A DNA stretch of 34,180 nt from Clostridiales bacterium (GTDB taxonomy: Bacteria; Bacillota; Clostridia; Saccharofermentanales; Saccharofermentanaceae), in the NCBI GenBank assembly GCA_017552455.1, contig JAFZPX010000021.1, forward strand, positions 1 to 34,180, in the 5' to 3' direction. Each line of letters opens with the position of its first letter. The first letter of the stretch is position 1. A program made the position numbers and the translations under genes. A model generated the notes under the pieces. It searched no databases. It had not been told where the DNA came from and saw nothing but the letters and a program-made list of their open reading frames with translations. Positions 1 to 8,662 of this stretch are shown here, in pieces.

Positions 1-2207
1 CGCAGATAGTCGAACCACTGACCGAGTTCAATACATGCAGCCATATGACATTCGTAGTGCCCATATATTCTATAATCTGCGTCAACTAATAACGGAATCC
101 CATCAATTATAAAACGATCTTCATGTGACGCATCGTAATCTGTATTATCGGCCATTGGAACTGGTTGGTATTCGGGCTCCTGAAGAACATTTGATTCGTG
201 AACAGCTCCATTTGAAAACATAAAGAAACAGTTCTGAGGATTGTCCGTAATATCAATAATCTCAGGGAGTGCATTTAAAGCCTCATACTCTCGAATATAA
301 TCTTCAAAGAACCCTATCTGAAAATGATTGGAAGTCCCAACAAAAGAATTATCAAAATAGCCCCCATAGTATTGATCAATATAATCGTATGTTCCGTCGG
401 CATAGAAAGCAGGTTGAATCAAACACGGCATAGTCTTCATAAGACCATAGCAGAACAGATTCCTTTGCATTCGGAATTCAAATTGATTTCCTGCATCAAT
501 TAGCAGTTCGCTTTTGTCGTTAAATGTTCCAGTCAGCAGAAAAGCGTTTATATTCTCATTGTCGTCGTAGATGCTTACGTCAGGAATCCACTCGTAGTTT
601 GCATAAGAAGGATCGCCGACAGAAACTTTCCAGCCGTTGTCTGCAAAGATAGTGGGCAGTACGCGTAAAGCCTCGTTATGCTTATCGACTAGAAGTTCAT
701 CGGACCTAGCGTTGATTCTCGCTGGTGTATATTCGTATCCTCCGTAAAGAGCCGGCGCAGCGAAATTAGTGTGTCCTCCGTAAGAGAGTACATTGGGATA
801 CATAGTAAATCCGTCGAACTGCGCTGCCACATCAGGGCGTTCATTAAAAACATAGGGGATGTATGTTCCCATCATACGGTCCATCATGATAACGATAACG
901 TTCTCTCCGGTTGTGGTCATGGGTACGCTGATATCTTCAGGCTTAGTATCATTGAAGTAAGTATGGTTCGCGATAATCCCGTTGGATTTAATTACATTCT
1001 TAATACCCACAAATGAAACGGATATAGTAGCTACAAGTAAGATATATACAAGTGTTTTTCTAAATCGCATTACCAGTAATGCGATTGCAAGTGCTACTGA
1101 TAAATCTGCCATAAGATCTAAAAACACTGTGCTTGTATCATAAATCATAGGCTTCTCGTATGTGAGCTTCTTTGTAAGAAGACCGAAGTTTTCGTTAAAC
1201 AGGACATAGTTGACTATACCATTCAAAGCCAATATAGGAGCTATAAAGGAAACGGCTTTAGCTGTCTTATCCTTTGTCAGATAGCAGAACAGAGGAATCC
1301 AGATAAGGAACAGTCCGATCGCTACCATGCAACTGTTAATGAGGTAGAGAACCGGAGTGTGTGAATTCGCACTGAAAAGGTTAACCATCTCCTGCGGATT
1401 CTGTACGATAACATCCGAAGGGATCATAAGACCTGAAAGCGATGCAAGTATCGCCAATGATAGACCGATGAGACTCGTACTTTCAGCGAATGCCTTGCTC
1501 TTTGTCTCTTTAGCCTTAGCGGGCTTGGGCTTTCTGACATGAACGACAACGTTCTTTATAAGCGAGAACAGGTTATTCAAAGTCCAGTAGAAGACAAGTC
1601 CTGAAGGTGAACCGTAGAGCAGTACAAGGAATACAAGAGCGATAAGAATGAGCTTGATCTTATCCTTGAAGTGTCCTTTCTCAGAGTAGATGAATCCTGA
1701 GATGATATTGATAACTGTCATAAGGATAGGAAGCAGATTGATGTGTAAGCTTCCAACAGAGATAAGTCCGTCAGGAAGTCCTAAGTCTGCTATGGGCCCT
1801 AAGGATACGCCGTGCAGCATCTGAAGCCCTGAAAGGAAAGAATATGCTGCAATGAAGAACGGGATTTGTAGGAAGAGTGAGACGGATTCTTTGAAGACAT
1901 CCGTAGACTTGTAGTTGTTGATTTTGTAGTGCGCTTGAAGCAGCATTATGCGCTGGTCACCACTGAAAAATTTCTTGATGTGTTCTGTGTAGGCTGCCAT
2001 CTTTTTCTTCTTGTCGTTCTGCTCTTTCTCGAGTTTGTCAGCGCGGAAGTATAGAGGAAGAAGCAGAAAGTTAACAACGAGGCTCATCGCGATGATGGAC
2101 AGCCCGCAGTTAGATGTCAGTTTATATGCGTAGAAATACACGACTTCGAACAGAAGTCTTAAGGGTTCGATGAGCAATAAAAAAAGATAACTAGCTAACA
2201 ACAGCAT
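1..2207 (-). CDS. YidC/Oxa1 domain fused to sulfatase/LtaS-like phosphotransferase, copy A (partial, 3' end outside window)
   Basis: About 735 codons are open from ATG 2207 to the window edge; the C-terminus lies outside. The first ~230 residues match a YidC/Oxa1 insertase: the LxLQIPFF helix and the SPSGLxFYWTLNN helix are present. Then come a K/P-rich cytoplasmic linker, further membrane segments and an extracytoplasmic alkaline-phosphatase-fold domain with the metal-binding Asp in MMDRMMG and a GGHTNF motif supplying the likely catalytic Thr. The distal ADHG motif seen in copy B would fall outside the window. The groove arginine of YidC (five residues before the PL of the first core helix) is Asn here (LVVNFLLLPL, about residue 46). 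The start codon overlaps the stop of the upstream glycerophosphotransferase gene (TAATG), so translation is coupled. The family suggests transfer of phospho-groups to an envelope polymer; the role of the YidC half is unknown. I checked the frame by translation at the N-terminus, linker and C-terminal end. Confidence 0.85.
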   Translation of the reverse strand, partial: MLLLASYLFLLLIEPLRLLFEVVYFYAYKLTSNCGLSIIAMSLVVNFLLLPLYFRADKLEKEQNDKKKKMAAYTEHIKKFFSGDQRIMLLQAHYKINNYKSTDVFKESVSLFLQIPFFIAAYSFLSGLQMLHGVSLGPIADLGLPDGLISVGSLHINLLPILMTVINIISGFIYSEKGHFKDKIKLILIALVFLVLLYGSPSGLVFYWTLNNLFSLIKNVVVHVRKPKPAKAKETKSKAFAESTSLIGLSLAILASLSGLMIPSDVIVQNPQEMVNLFSANSHTPVLYLINSCMVAIGLFLIWIPLFCYLTKDKTAKAVSFIAPILALNGIVNYVLFNENFGLLTKKLTYEKPMIYDTSTVFLDLMADLSVALAIALLVMRFRKTLVYILLVATISVSFVGIKNVIKSNGIIANHTYFNDTKPEDISVPMTTTGENVIVIMMDRMMGTYIPYVFNERPDVAAQFDGFTMYPNVLSYGGHTNFAAPALYGGYEYTPARINARSDELLVDKHNEALRVLPTIFADNGWKVSVGDPSYANYEWIPDVSIYDDNENINAFLLTGTFNDKSELLIDAGNQFEFRMQRNLFCYGLMKTMPCLIQPAFYADGTYDYIDQYYGGYFDNSFVGTSNHFQIGFFEDYIREYEALNALPEIIDITDNPQNCFFMFSNGAVHESNVLQEPEYQPVPMADNTDYDASHEDRFIIDGIPLLVDADYRIYGHYECHMAACIELGQWFDYL

Positions 2208-3454
2208 TATTTGATCAATTCTTTGTGTTTGTTCAGCAGATAATCTGCAATCAAATTAGCACTATTTCCGGTATTTGCCCAAGCCTGATCATGTGCTGTA
2301 TTCCGCCCGTTTTCAAGATCTATGGAATCAGATCCATTAACGCAATCGTTAATCAAGGTGGAGATATTTTGGAAATTATCCTGAGTTAATTGTCGCCCTA
2401 TCATTGGTAATGCGCTGTCAAGCCAAAGAGGTTCGTCATCCCAAGCACAATCATAAGGCGATTTATCCAGTTTAAACTCAGTGTAAATTACGGGCTTCTC
2501 AAATACTAAAGCGAAATCAAAAATAACGCCTGAAAAATCTGAGATCATTATGTCCGCTTCATTCAGGATGTTAAAGTTATCAGAATCGCGATTCCACTCT
2601 AATTTGTCAGATTCCGGATATTTCTGCATAAGTATATCCATTTGATCTTTTTCAGATACAAATGACTGTGGATGAGGTCGGATGATTATCTTATATCCAG
2701 TTGACACCAAAAGATCTATAAAATCAGATCCATAGGCCTTAAGTATTCCGCTATCGCCCCAGGAAGGAGCCAAAAGAACGACAGGCTCTTTTTTCGTTTT
2801 TTGTTCTTTGGGTAAAGCGTCCAGTCTCTCCTTCATCTTATCCATATAAGGAAGACCGACCACATCAATTTCTTTGGCGGGAATCTCTCTAATCTTCTCG
2901 ATTCTTCGAATCTCATCTTTCTGATACTCACCTGCGACTAGTACCGCGTCATAGAAGTCTAACGCAAACATGCGATATACATTAATATCAGTAGGCATAT
3001 GAGGAATATGGACATACCATTTGACACTCTTAGACCTTTTCCATTGAAAAACATCTAAGCTTGGAGTAGTGGAAAGAACTATGTCAGCCTCAATTAAATT
3101 CATTCGGGATATTGCTTTGTTGCCTTCTCCAATGAATTCGGTATGAACGAATTTGAATTCAGTTGAAAGAGCGGGATCATCCGGACTCGCTGTAAGATAC
3201 CATATTTCTTTACCGCGTTTTTCAAACACATCACAAATGGGACTGAAAATACTCCAATAACGTTTACCTTCAGAAAAAATACATATTGGGATGTTATCGG
3301 AATCCGTTTTCTTGCTTCTTCCTCCGGAAAAAACAAACTTAAACTTAATAAGCAGGGATCTCAGGGCAAATACAAGGACACCAGCTATACCGATGATTAT
3401 TGAAAACAACATGCTTCCGGTGCCGGGATCTATATATAAAATAGTGCTAAGCAT
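2207..3454 (-). CDS. CDP-glycerol glycerophosphotransferase-like protein (TagB/TagF type), membrane anchored
   Basis: 415 residues. The N-terminus carries one hydrophobic segment (YIDPGTGSMLFSIIIGIAG, about residues 7-25), a typical anchor of this group. The body shows the CDP-glycerol glycerophosphotransferase pattern: APSWG near residue 230, IIRPHPQSF near 260, and ADIMISDFSGVIFDF with the conserved DxSG near 305. Members add glycerol-phosphate or ribitol-phosphate units from CDP-activated donors to teichoic-acid-like or capsular polymers at the cytoplasmic face. RBS AGGAG lies ahead of ATG 3454. It is the first gene of a two-gene minus-strand operon, coupled by TAATG to the YidC-sulfatase gene, and is divergent from the phosphonate operon. 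The substrate is unknown; because of the neighbours, a CMP-activated phosphonate is an alternative donor to CDP-glycerol (inference). Confidence 0.85.
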   Translation of the reverse strand: MLSTILYIDPGTGSMLFSIIIGIAGVLVFALRSLLIKFKFVFSGGRSKKTDSDNIPICIFSEGKRYWSIFSPICDVFEKRGKEIWYLTASPDDPALSTEFKFVHTEFIGEGNKAISRMNLIEADIVLSTTPSLDVFQWKRSKSVKWYVHIPHMPTDINVYRMFALDFYDAVLVAGEYQKDEIRRIEKIREIPAKEIDVVGLPYMDKMKERLDALPKEQKTKKEPVVLLAPSWGDSGILKAYGSDFIDLLVSTGYKIIIRPHPQSFVSEKDQMDILMQKYPESDKLEWNRDSDNFNILNEADIMISDFSGVIFDFALVFEKPVIYTEFKLDKSPYDCAWDDEPLWLDSALPMIGRQLTQDNFQNISTLINDCVNGSDSIDLENGRNTAHDQAWANTGNSANLIADYLLNKHKELIK

Positions 3455-3486
3455 TATTAGATTGCTCCTAATATATTAATTAAAAT

Positions 3487-3515
3487 ATAATACAACGTAT
3501 AACTCCATAGGTCAA
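3487..3515 (-). promoter_or_regulatory. Promoter of the glycerophosphotransferase/YidC-sulfatase operon
   Basis: On the minus strand, TTGACC (3515-3510), a 17-nt spacer, then TATTAT (3492-3487), about 32 nt upstream of ATG 3454. Seen directly as near-consensus sigma-A hexamers. Confidence 0.55.
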
Positions 3516-3559
3516 AAACACCGAATCCGGTCGTGTTTGGGAGGAATCAATAGTATAGG

Positions 3560-3568
3560 TGTTATAAT
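3560..3568 (+). promoter_or_regulatory. Extended -10 promoter of the phosphonate operon
   Basis: TGTTATAAT is a perfect extended -10 (TGnTATAAT), about 42 nt upstream of ATG 3610. No good -35 hexamer is seen at 17 nt. A short inverted repeat (AAACAC/GTGTTT, about 3514-3537) lies between the two divergent promoters. Confidence 0.5.
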
Positions 3569-3609
3569 TATCTGAGATCTCAAAAGCCATTGGGGAGTGG
3601 AGAGTTATT

Positions 3610-4911
3610 ATGTGTAAGACGGTTTATACGTGTTTCAGTACAGATGTTATACACGATGGTCATCGTAATATCATTAACGAAGCGAAGAAACATGGAAGGG
3701 TCATTGTTGGTTGTCTAAGCGATAAGGCATCCATCAGATATAATCGATTCCCAACAGTCCCGGAGAATGAAAGAGTGGAACTTTATAAGTCTGTCGAAGG
3801 TGTCGATGAGGTTATCCTCCAGAATGACATGCTCTATGATGATGTTATAGCCACTCTTAAACCTGACTATGTTATCCATGGTGATAACTGGGTGCAGGGA
3901 GTCGAGTCGGCTATACGCTCCCACGTAGAAGGTCTGCTTGCACAATATGGTGGCCAGATAATAGATGTTCCTTACACATATAATGAGACTGTAAGCAAGA
4001 TCGATCTTCAGCTTAAAGAAAAGCTGTCTATGCCAGAGTACAGGCGTAAGAGATTAAGACAGCTCATTACCATGACTCCCATCGTCAAGGCGATGGAGGC
4101 GCACTCCGGCCTTACGGGCCTTATTGTCGAGAAGACAGTTATTGAGGGAGAGAACGGAAAACTTGATCAGTTCGATGCGATGTGGATAAGTTCTCTATGC
4201 GACAGTACAGCCAAGGGCAAGCCCGATATCGAGCTCGTCGACATGACATCGAGATTCAGGACTATCGAGGATATTACGGAAGTTACGACCAAGCCAATCA
4301 TCTTCGACGGTGACACGGGCGGCCTTACCGAGCACTTCGTATATACAGTAAGAACACTCGAGAGACTTGGCGTATCTGCAGTTATTATTGAGGATAAGAA
4401 AGGTCTTAAGAAGAACAGCCTTTTCGGCACGGAGGTAAAGCAGACGCAGGCTACTATAGAAGAGTTTAGTGAGAAAATCAAAGCCGGCAAGAAGGCACAG
4501 CTCACGGATGACTTCATGATTATCGCGAGAATCGAGAGTCTCATACTTGAGAAAGGTATGGAAGATGCTCTTGCAAGAGCTAAGGCTTTCGTAGATGTGG
4601 GGGCCGACGGCATCATGATCCACAGCCGTAAGAAGGATCCTGCCGAGATTGTAGAGTTCTGCGATAAGTTCAGGGAGGAAGACAAGACGACGCCCATCGT
4701 AGTTGTGCCGTCAAGCTTTAACACAATCACGGAAGCCGAACTGGCAGAGCACGGAGTCAACATCGTAATCTACGCGAACCAGCTTACAAGATCCGCTTTT
4801 CCTGCAATGCAGAAGACTGCAGAGGATATCCTGAGATACCACAGAGCGAAAGAAGTCGACGACAGACTTATGCCAATAAAGCAGATTATCACGCTTATCG
4901 ATGAGATTTGA
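3610..4911 (+). CDS. aepX: Phosphoenolpyruvate mutase fused to an N-terminal cytidylyltransferase-like domain
   Basis: 433 residues, two domains. Residues about 1-130 form a cytidylyltransferase-fold domain with the nucleotide-binding HxGH motif (HDGH, residues 15-18). Residues about 145-433 form PEP mutase of the isocitrate-lyase superfamily. It has the diagnostic EDK-x5-NS signature (E261-D262-K263 to N269-S270), which separates true mutases from isocitrate lyase and methylisocitrate lyase. The reaction is PEP to phosphonopyruvate, forming the C-P bond that starts nearly all phosphonate pathways. This two-domain layout and length are known from phosphonate clusters, where the nucleotidyltransferase domain is thought to CMP-activate the finished phosphonate. 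First gene of the operon that ends with phosphonopyruvate decarboxylase, which pulls the unfavourable equilibrium forward. The RBS is GTGGAGAG. Confidence 0.93.
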   Translation: MCKTVYTCFSTDVIHDGHRNIINEAKKHGRVIVGCLSDKASIRYNRFPTVPENERVELYKSVEGVDEVILQNDMLYDDVIATLKPDYVIHGDNWVQGVESAIRSHVEGLLAQYGGQIIDVPYTYNETVSKIDLQLKEKLSMPEYRRKRLRQLITMTPIVKAMEAHSGLTGLIVEKTVIEGENGKLDQFDAMWISSLCDSTAKGKPDIELVDMTSRFRTIEDITEVTTKPIIFDGDTGGLTEHFVYTVRTLERLGVSAVIIEDKKGLKKNSLFGTEVKQTQATIEEFSEKIKAGKKAQLTDDFMIIARIESLILEKGMEDALARAKAFVDVGADGIMIHSRKKDPAEIVEFCDKFREEDKTTPIVVVPSSFNTITEAELAEHGVNIVIYANQLTRSAFPAMQKTAEDILRYHRAKEVDDRLMPIKQIITLIDEI

Positions 4912-4923
4912 CGGAGGTTTGTT

Positions 4924-5670
4924 TTGGAACATAAGTATTTGATTCTGTCAGATATACACGGTAACTTAAGTGCCTTTCAAGCTGTTCTTAATGATATAAA
5001 TGGGGAAGAATTCTTTGGTATTATCTTGCTTGGAGACAATATCGATTATGGTATGAGATCAAATGAGATTGTCGAAGAACTGGTAAGGCTCGGGGATACG
5101 GATTGGAAGAATCGAATAGTTGTTAATATATGGGGTAATCATGAGAAACTTGTGATTGACAAAGATCTTGACAGACTCTCAACAGATCGCGGTCGGGTTA
5201 TGGCACAATATACGGCCGATCATCTTAATGAAACTACTATTTCTTATATTGATTCTGTTATGAATAAGAAAGGGTTAACAGAGTTCTGTGTTGATGGAAA
5301 AAAGTGCCTTGCAGTACATGGTTCGCTTGAAGACTGTTACTGGAGTTCAATTGTGCCGGATAATCTTCGTGGAGATTATTCTGAATACGATATAGTTATC
5401 TCAGGGCATTCCCATTACTCCCATGTCTTTACTCATTTTTATGAAGCAAATAATCCTAATCTTAGAAATAAGAGGGCAGTTACTTTTATTAACCCAGGTT
5501 CTATAGGACAACCCAGGAATCACAATCCCTACGCACAGTATGCTGTGTTTTCGTTGCCTTCGCTTAAGGTCGAACTGCGGTCAGTTGAATATGATGTGAA
5601 ATATGAGCAGTCATTATATCCGGATGAGATAGACGAATTCTACAAGAACAGACTGACAAACGGGGTCTGA
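4924..5670 (+). CDS. Calcineurin-like (YfcE-type) metallophosphoesterase
   Basis: 248 residues from a TTG start at 4924, chosen because GGAGG lies six bases upstream and the first motif begins eight residues in. All metallophosphoesterase motifs are present in order: DIHGN, GDN, GNHE, HGS and SGHSHY, then NPGSIGQPRN, which is typical of the YfcE/MJ0936 group of small phosphodiesterases. It would bind two divalent metals and hydrolyse a phosphodiester or phosphomonoester. It sits 12 bp after the PEP mutase gene and 16 bp before the SDR gene, so it is in the operon. A house-cleaning role on a nucleotide-activated phosphonate, or trimming of a polymer intermediate, is possible but only inferred. 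Confidence 0.85.
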   Translation: MEHKYLILSDIHGNLSAFQAVLNDINGEEFFGIILLGDNIDYGMRSNEIVEELVRLGDTDWKNRIVVNIWGNHEKLVIDKDLDRLSTDRGRVMAQYTADHLNETTISYIDSVMNKKGLTEFCVDGKKCLAVHGSLEDCYWSSIVPDNLRGDYSEYDIVISGHSHYSHVFTHFYEANNPNLRNKRAVTFINPGSIGQPRNHNPYAQYAVFSLPSLKVELRSVEYDVKYEQSLYPDEIDEFYKNRLTNGV

Positions 5671-5686
5671 GAAAGAGGAAACATTA

Positions 5687-6688
5687 ATGGGTAAGTTATA
5701 TGCCATAAGTGGAGTTACAGGAATGACGGGCAATGAATTAGTGCGTCAAATACTTGTAGACGGTAGTACCGATCACATTATCGGCTTTGATAATTTCTAT
5801 GCTTCTTCGATTGATACTGTAGCCGATCATATAGATGATGACAGATTTGAATTCTTTGAATATGACATCAATAACAAAGATCAGATGCATGACTTCGAGG
5901 TCAGAGTATCGGATCTGAAGGGCAGTTACGAGGAACTGATCTATATTAACTGTGCTGCTGTAGTTCATACAGAGCATTTCTATCACGTATATGAGACCTT
6001 TGAGACAAATGTGGAAGGAATGAACTCGTTTCTTGAGCAGGCTATACGCGTAGGTGCTCAGAAGTTTATTAATTGTTCCACTTCCGAAGTTTATTCGATG
6101 AATTCGTGGAATGAGAACGGCGGTGTAAAGGAAAGCGATTACATTACTATGGCAATAGCAGAGCATAGTCAGAGAACAAGTTATGCCACGGGGAAACTCC
6201 TGACCGAGTTTTTTATGAAGGATGCTGTCGATACAGGAAAGATAAAAGGATGCTCAATAAGATTCGCTAATGTTTACAGCAAAGACGAGCGTTATCCCAA
6301 ACACATAATACCGTTCATTATCAATAGCTTCAGGGATAACGGTAAAGTTGTTCTTCTGGAGAATTCACGTAAGAACAAGAGAACATTCTTGAATAACTAT
6401 GACAGCTGCAGTGCGGTTCTTGCATTGGCTGCTACGGATTCAGCACTTGACGGAACGGTATATAATGTGGCCACCGATGAGGAGATATCAATCATTGATT
6501 TGGCGAAGCTATGTGCATCAAAGATGGGCATCGATAATCCGGTAATAGAATTCAGCGGTTACAGGGAATCAGATCCTGAAAGAAGGCTTTTGTCTACCGA
6601 CAAGATAAAAACAAGGACATCATGGAGACCTGCAGTTACGCTTGATCGCGGCCTTGATGAGTGTATAACCAATTATCTTAAGAGGTGA
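5687..6688 (+). CDS. Extended SDR, NAD(P)-dependent epimerase/dehydratase or reductase
   Basis: 333 residues. An N-terminal Rossmann fold with the GVTGMTGNE dinucleotide loop (GxxGxxG) and the SDR catalytic pair YATGK (YxxxK, about residue 165), preceded by INCSTSEVY carrying the catalytic-type Ser/Thr. Length and motifs match nucleotide-sugar epimerases/dehydratases of the RmlB/GalE class. RBS AGAGG. It lies between the phosphoesterase and the NTP-transferase-like gene. It may modify a sugar nucleotide for the polymer, or reduce phosphonoacetaldehyde to 2-hydroxyethylphosphonate, since no dedicated alcohol dehydrogenase is present. The substrate cannot be decided from the sequence. Confidence 0.85.
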   Translation: MGKLYAISGVTGMTGNELVRQILVDGSTDHIIGFDNFYASSIDTVADHIDDDRFEFFEYDINNKDQMHDFEVRVSDLKGSYEELIYINCAAVVHTEHFYHVYETFETNVEGMNSFLEQAIRVGAQKFINCSTSEVYSMNSWNENGGVKESDYITMAIAEHSQRTSYATGKLLTEFFMKDAVDTGKIKGCSIRFANVYSKDERYPKHIIPFIINSFRDNGKVVLLENSRKNKRTFLNNYDSCSAVLALAATDSALDGTVYNVATDEEISIIDLAKLCASKMGIDNPVIEFSGYRESDPERRLLSTDKIKTRTSWRPAVTLDRGLDECITNYLKR

Positions 6689-6692
6689 TTAA

Positions 6693-7466
6693 ATGAAGAT
6701 TGCGATAATCACGATCGCAGGTGTCTCCAGCAGGTTCAATGAGGGGGTTCCTGAAAGTGAGAAAAGACATAAGATCATATACTACGAGAAGAATAAGACG
6801 AATTCTCTTTTGTATCACCTTCTAATCAAGTGTAATTTTGCAGACCGTATAATTCTGGTCGCAGGTAACAGGTTTGAAGAAGTAAAGGCTTATTGCTCCG
6901 AACTTCCCGACACAATTAAGTCCAGGACAGATCTGGTTTATAACGAGCATTATGCGGATCTGGCTTCAGGGTACAGTCTTTATGTCGGGCTTAAGGAAGC
7001 GTTTGAGAAATATGACGGAATAGAACAGATCCTTTTCGTAGAGGGTGACCTCGATATAGATAATGAATCTTTCAATGAGGTTGTAAACACAAATAAGAAT
7101 GTACTGACCTATTCTTATGAGCCTATCTATGCCAACAAAGCCGTTGTTTTATACAAAGGCGGCGACGATCGCTACAGATATGCTTTTAACAGCAGTCACG
7201 GTCTTCTGAAGATAGATGAATGCTTCTCGGTAATTTTAAACTCCGGACAGATGTGGAAGTTTACGGACAGCGAAAAGCTTAAAGCGGCCAATGAGAAGTT
7301 CTATGAGCTTGAAAAAGACGGTACCAATCTTAAGATAATTCAGAATTATATCGATATGTGCGTCAGCGATGACTTTGAACTGAAGGGTCTTAAAAGATGG
7401 ACAAACTGCAATACACGTGATGACTACAGAAAGATACTGTCGTATTGGGAGAAAGAGAATACATGA
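6693..7466 (+). CDS. NTP-transferase-like (LicC/sugar-nucleotidyltransferase fold) protein
   Basis: 257 residues. The N-terminus (MKIAIITIAGVSSRFNEG) resembles the nucleotide-binding loop of nucleotidyltransferases (consensus LAAGxGSR), with the first Gly changed. An EGDLDID motif near residue 115 stands where these enzymes have the metal-binding acidic pair. Related enzymes include phosphocholine cytidylyltransferase LicC and the AEP cytidylyltransferase PntC, which activate small phospho- or phosphono-compounds with CTP. Starts 4 bp after the SDR gene and its stop overlaps the next start (ATGA). The divergent loop leaves open a change of substrate or loss of activity. It may be redundant with, or complementary to, the cytidylyltransferase domain of the PEP mutase fusion. 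Confidence 0.7.
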   Translation: MKIAIITIAGVSSRFNEGVPESEKRHKIIYYEKNKTNSLLYHLLIKCNFADRIILVAGNRFEEVKAYCSELPDTIKSRTDLVYNEHYADLASGYSLYVGLKEAFEKYDGIEQILFVEGDLDIDNESFNEVVNTNKNVLTYSYEPIYANKAVVLYKGGDDRYRYAFNSSHGLLKIDECFSVILNSGQMWKFTDSEKLKAANEKFYELEKDGTNLKIIQNYIDMCVSDDFELKGLKRWTNCNTRDDYRKILSYWEKENT

Positions 7467-8644
7467 AAAGTTTAAGTGAAAGACTCGGAGTTATTGAGAG
7501 ACATGTCAAGGCCGGCAACATCAAGATAATGATCATCGGTCTCGGAAGCGTCGGCGGTTATCTTCTTGATTATCTGATAAGCAGAAATGATCCTTCTGTA
7601 AGCGTCGTGGTTGTCGGAAGAAATCCGGACAAAATGCAGACCAAAGTAAACATAACGAGAGTCGCGGCTTTGATTCGCGGGGTTAACAAATCCAAGATTG
7701 AAGTTGAGGGCGGAGTAGACCTTAATGACATCGATGCGATAGCAGGAGCCATAAATAAGCATAAGCCGGACTTTATTGTCAATTCATCCCGTGCATATCC
7801 CGGGTTGAAATACGGAAGCATCTCATGGGCGAATGTAAGGGCATATGGCATATGGACGCCTCTGTCGATCAGATTTACCAAGAATATCATGGAAGCCTGT
7901 GATAAAGCTGATACTGATGCTGTTGTTATCAATACATCATATTCTGATGCAGTTATACCGTGGCTCAGAAGTGCAGGTAAGGCGTATCCGGATTTCGGTT
8001 CCGGAAACCTTAATCATCTTATCCCGAGAATAAAATTTGCCGTAGCCCAATTGCTCGGAGTTGAAGATTATTGGAATGTAGATGTTATGTTTGCTGCAGG
8101 ACATTTCCATGATGTCTGTATAAGTAAGGAAGGACAGACCGAAGGAGTAAATCTTCCGTTGAAGATTTACTACAAAGGCGTTGAGCAGGATATTCCACAC
8201 GAAGAAGTTTACAAGGCCTGCCATATATCGATGCCTGTTGATCAGACCAGAAATATGATGAATGCTTCATCGAATTATCAGATTATATCGGCTGTCATTG
8301 ATGCGGTAAGAACAGGGGAACAACAGAAGGTGTTCAGTCCCGGATTCGGCGGAAACATCGGCGGTTATCCGGTTGCTGTAGGATACAGGGAAGGTAAGAT
8401 CGATGCGTGGATCGATGAGACAGTATTCAGCTTTGATGAGATGAATAATGCCGACAGACTGTCTATGGCGCTGGACGGAATAGAAGATGTCACAGACGGT
8501 AAGCTTATCTATACGGATGCCCTGATTGAGAAAGTGAGAAAAGCATTCGGCAAAGAACTTCCCAAGTCGGTTGCCTATGATGAGATTGAAAACGTAGCGG
8601 AGTATCTGATAAATGAGATAATTCTGCCGCAGACAGAGAATTAA
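7463..8644 (+). CDS. Saccharopine-dehydrogenase-like NAD(P)-dependent oxidoreductase
   Basis: 393 residues from ATG 7463, which overlaps the previous stop (ATGA) and has GGGAG upstream; an in-frame TTG at 7445 would add six residues and is less likely. The N-terminal Rossmann loop is IMIIGLGSVGGYLLDYL, and a second conserved block reads INTSYSDAVIP. The fold class includes saccharopine, carboxynorspermidine and homospermidine enzymes, which reduce an imine formed from an aldehyde and an amine. It lies directly before phosphonopyruvate decarboxylase, whose product is an aldehyde. A reduction or reductive amination of phosphonoacetaldehyde is therefore an attractive but unproven role. I do not recognise a characterised close relative. 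Confidence 0.7.
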   Translation: MKSLSERLGVIERHVKAGNIKIMIIGLGSVGGYLLDYLISRNDPSVSVVVVGRNPDKMQTKVNITRVAALIRGVNKSKIEVEGGVDLNDIDAIAGAINKHKPDFIVNSSRAYPGLKYGSISWANVRAYGIWTPLSIRFTKNIMEACDKADTDAVVINTSYSDAVIPWLRSAGKAYPDFGSGNLNHLIPRIKFAVAQLLGVEDYWNVDVMFAAGHFHDVCISKEGQTEGVNLPLKIYYKGVEQDIPHEEVYKACHISMPVDQTRNMMNASSNYQIISAVIDAVRTGEQQKVFSPGFGGNIGGYPVAVGYREGKIDAWIDETVFSFDEMNNADRLSMALDGIEDVTDGKLIYTDALIEKVRKAFGKELPKSVAYDEIENVAEYLINEIILPQTEN

Positions 8645-8662
8645 TAAGTTTGGAGAACAGAT

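Noticed and set aside
3514..3537. Short AAACAC/GTGTTT inverted repeat between divergent promoters, considered as a riboswitch or terminator
   Set aside because: Only six paired bases and no T-run; it is upstream of both likely transcript starts.
4167..4763. Open frame of 198 codons on the minus strand inside the PEP mutase gene
   Set aside because: Low-complexity Ser/Leu composition and full overlap with a certain gene; it is the antisense shadow.
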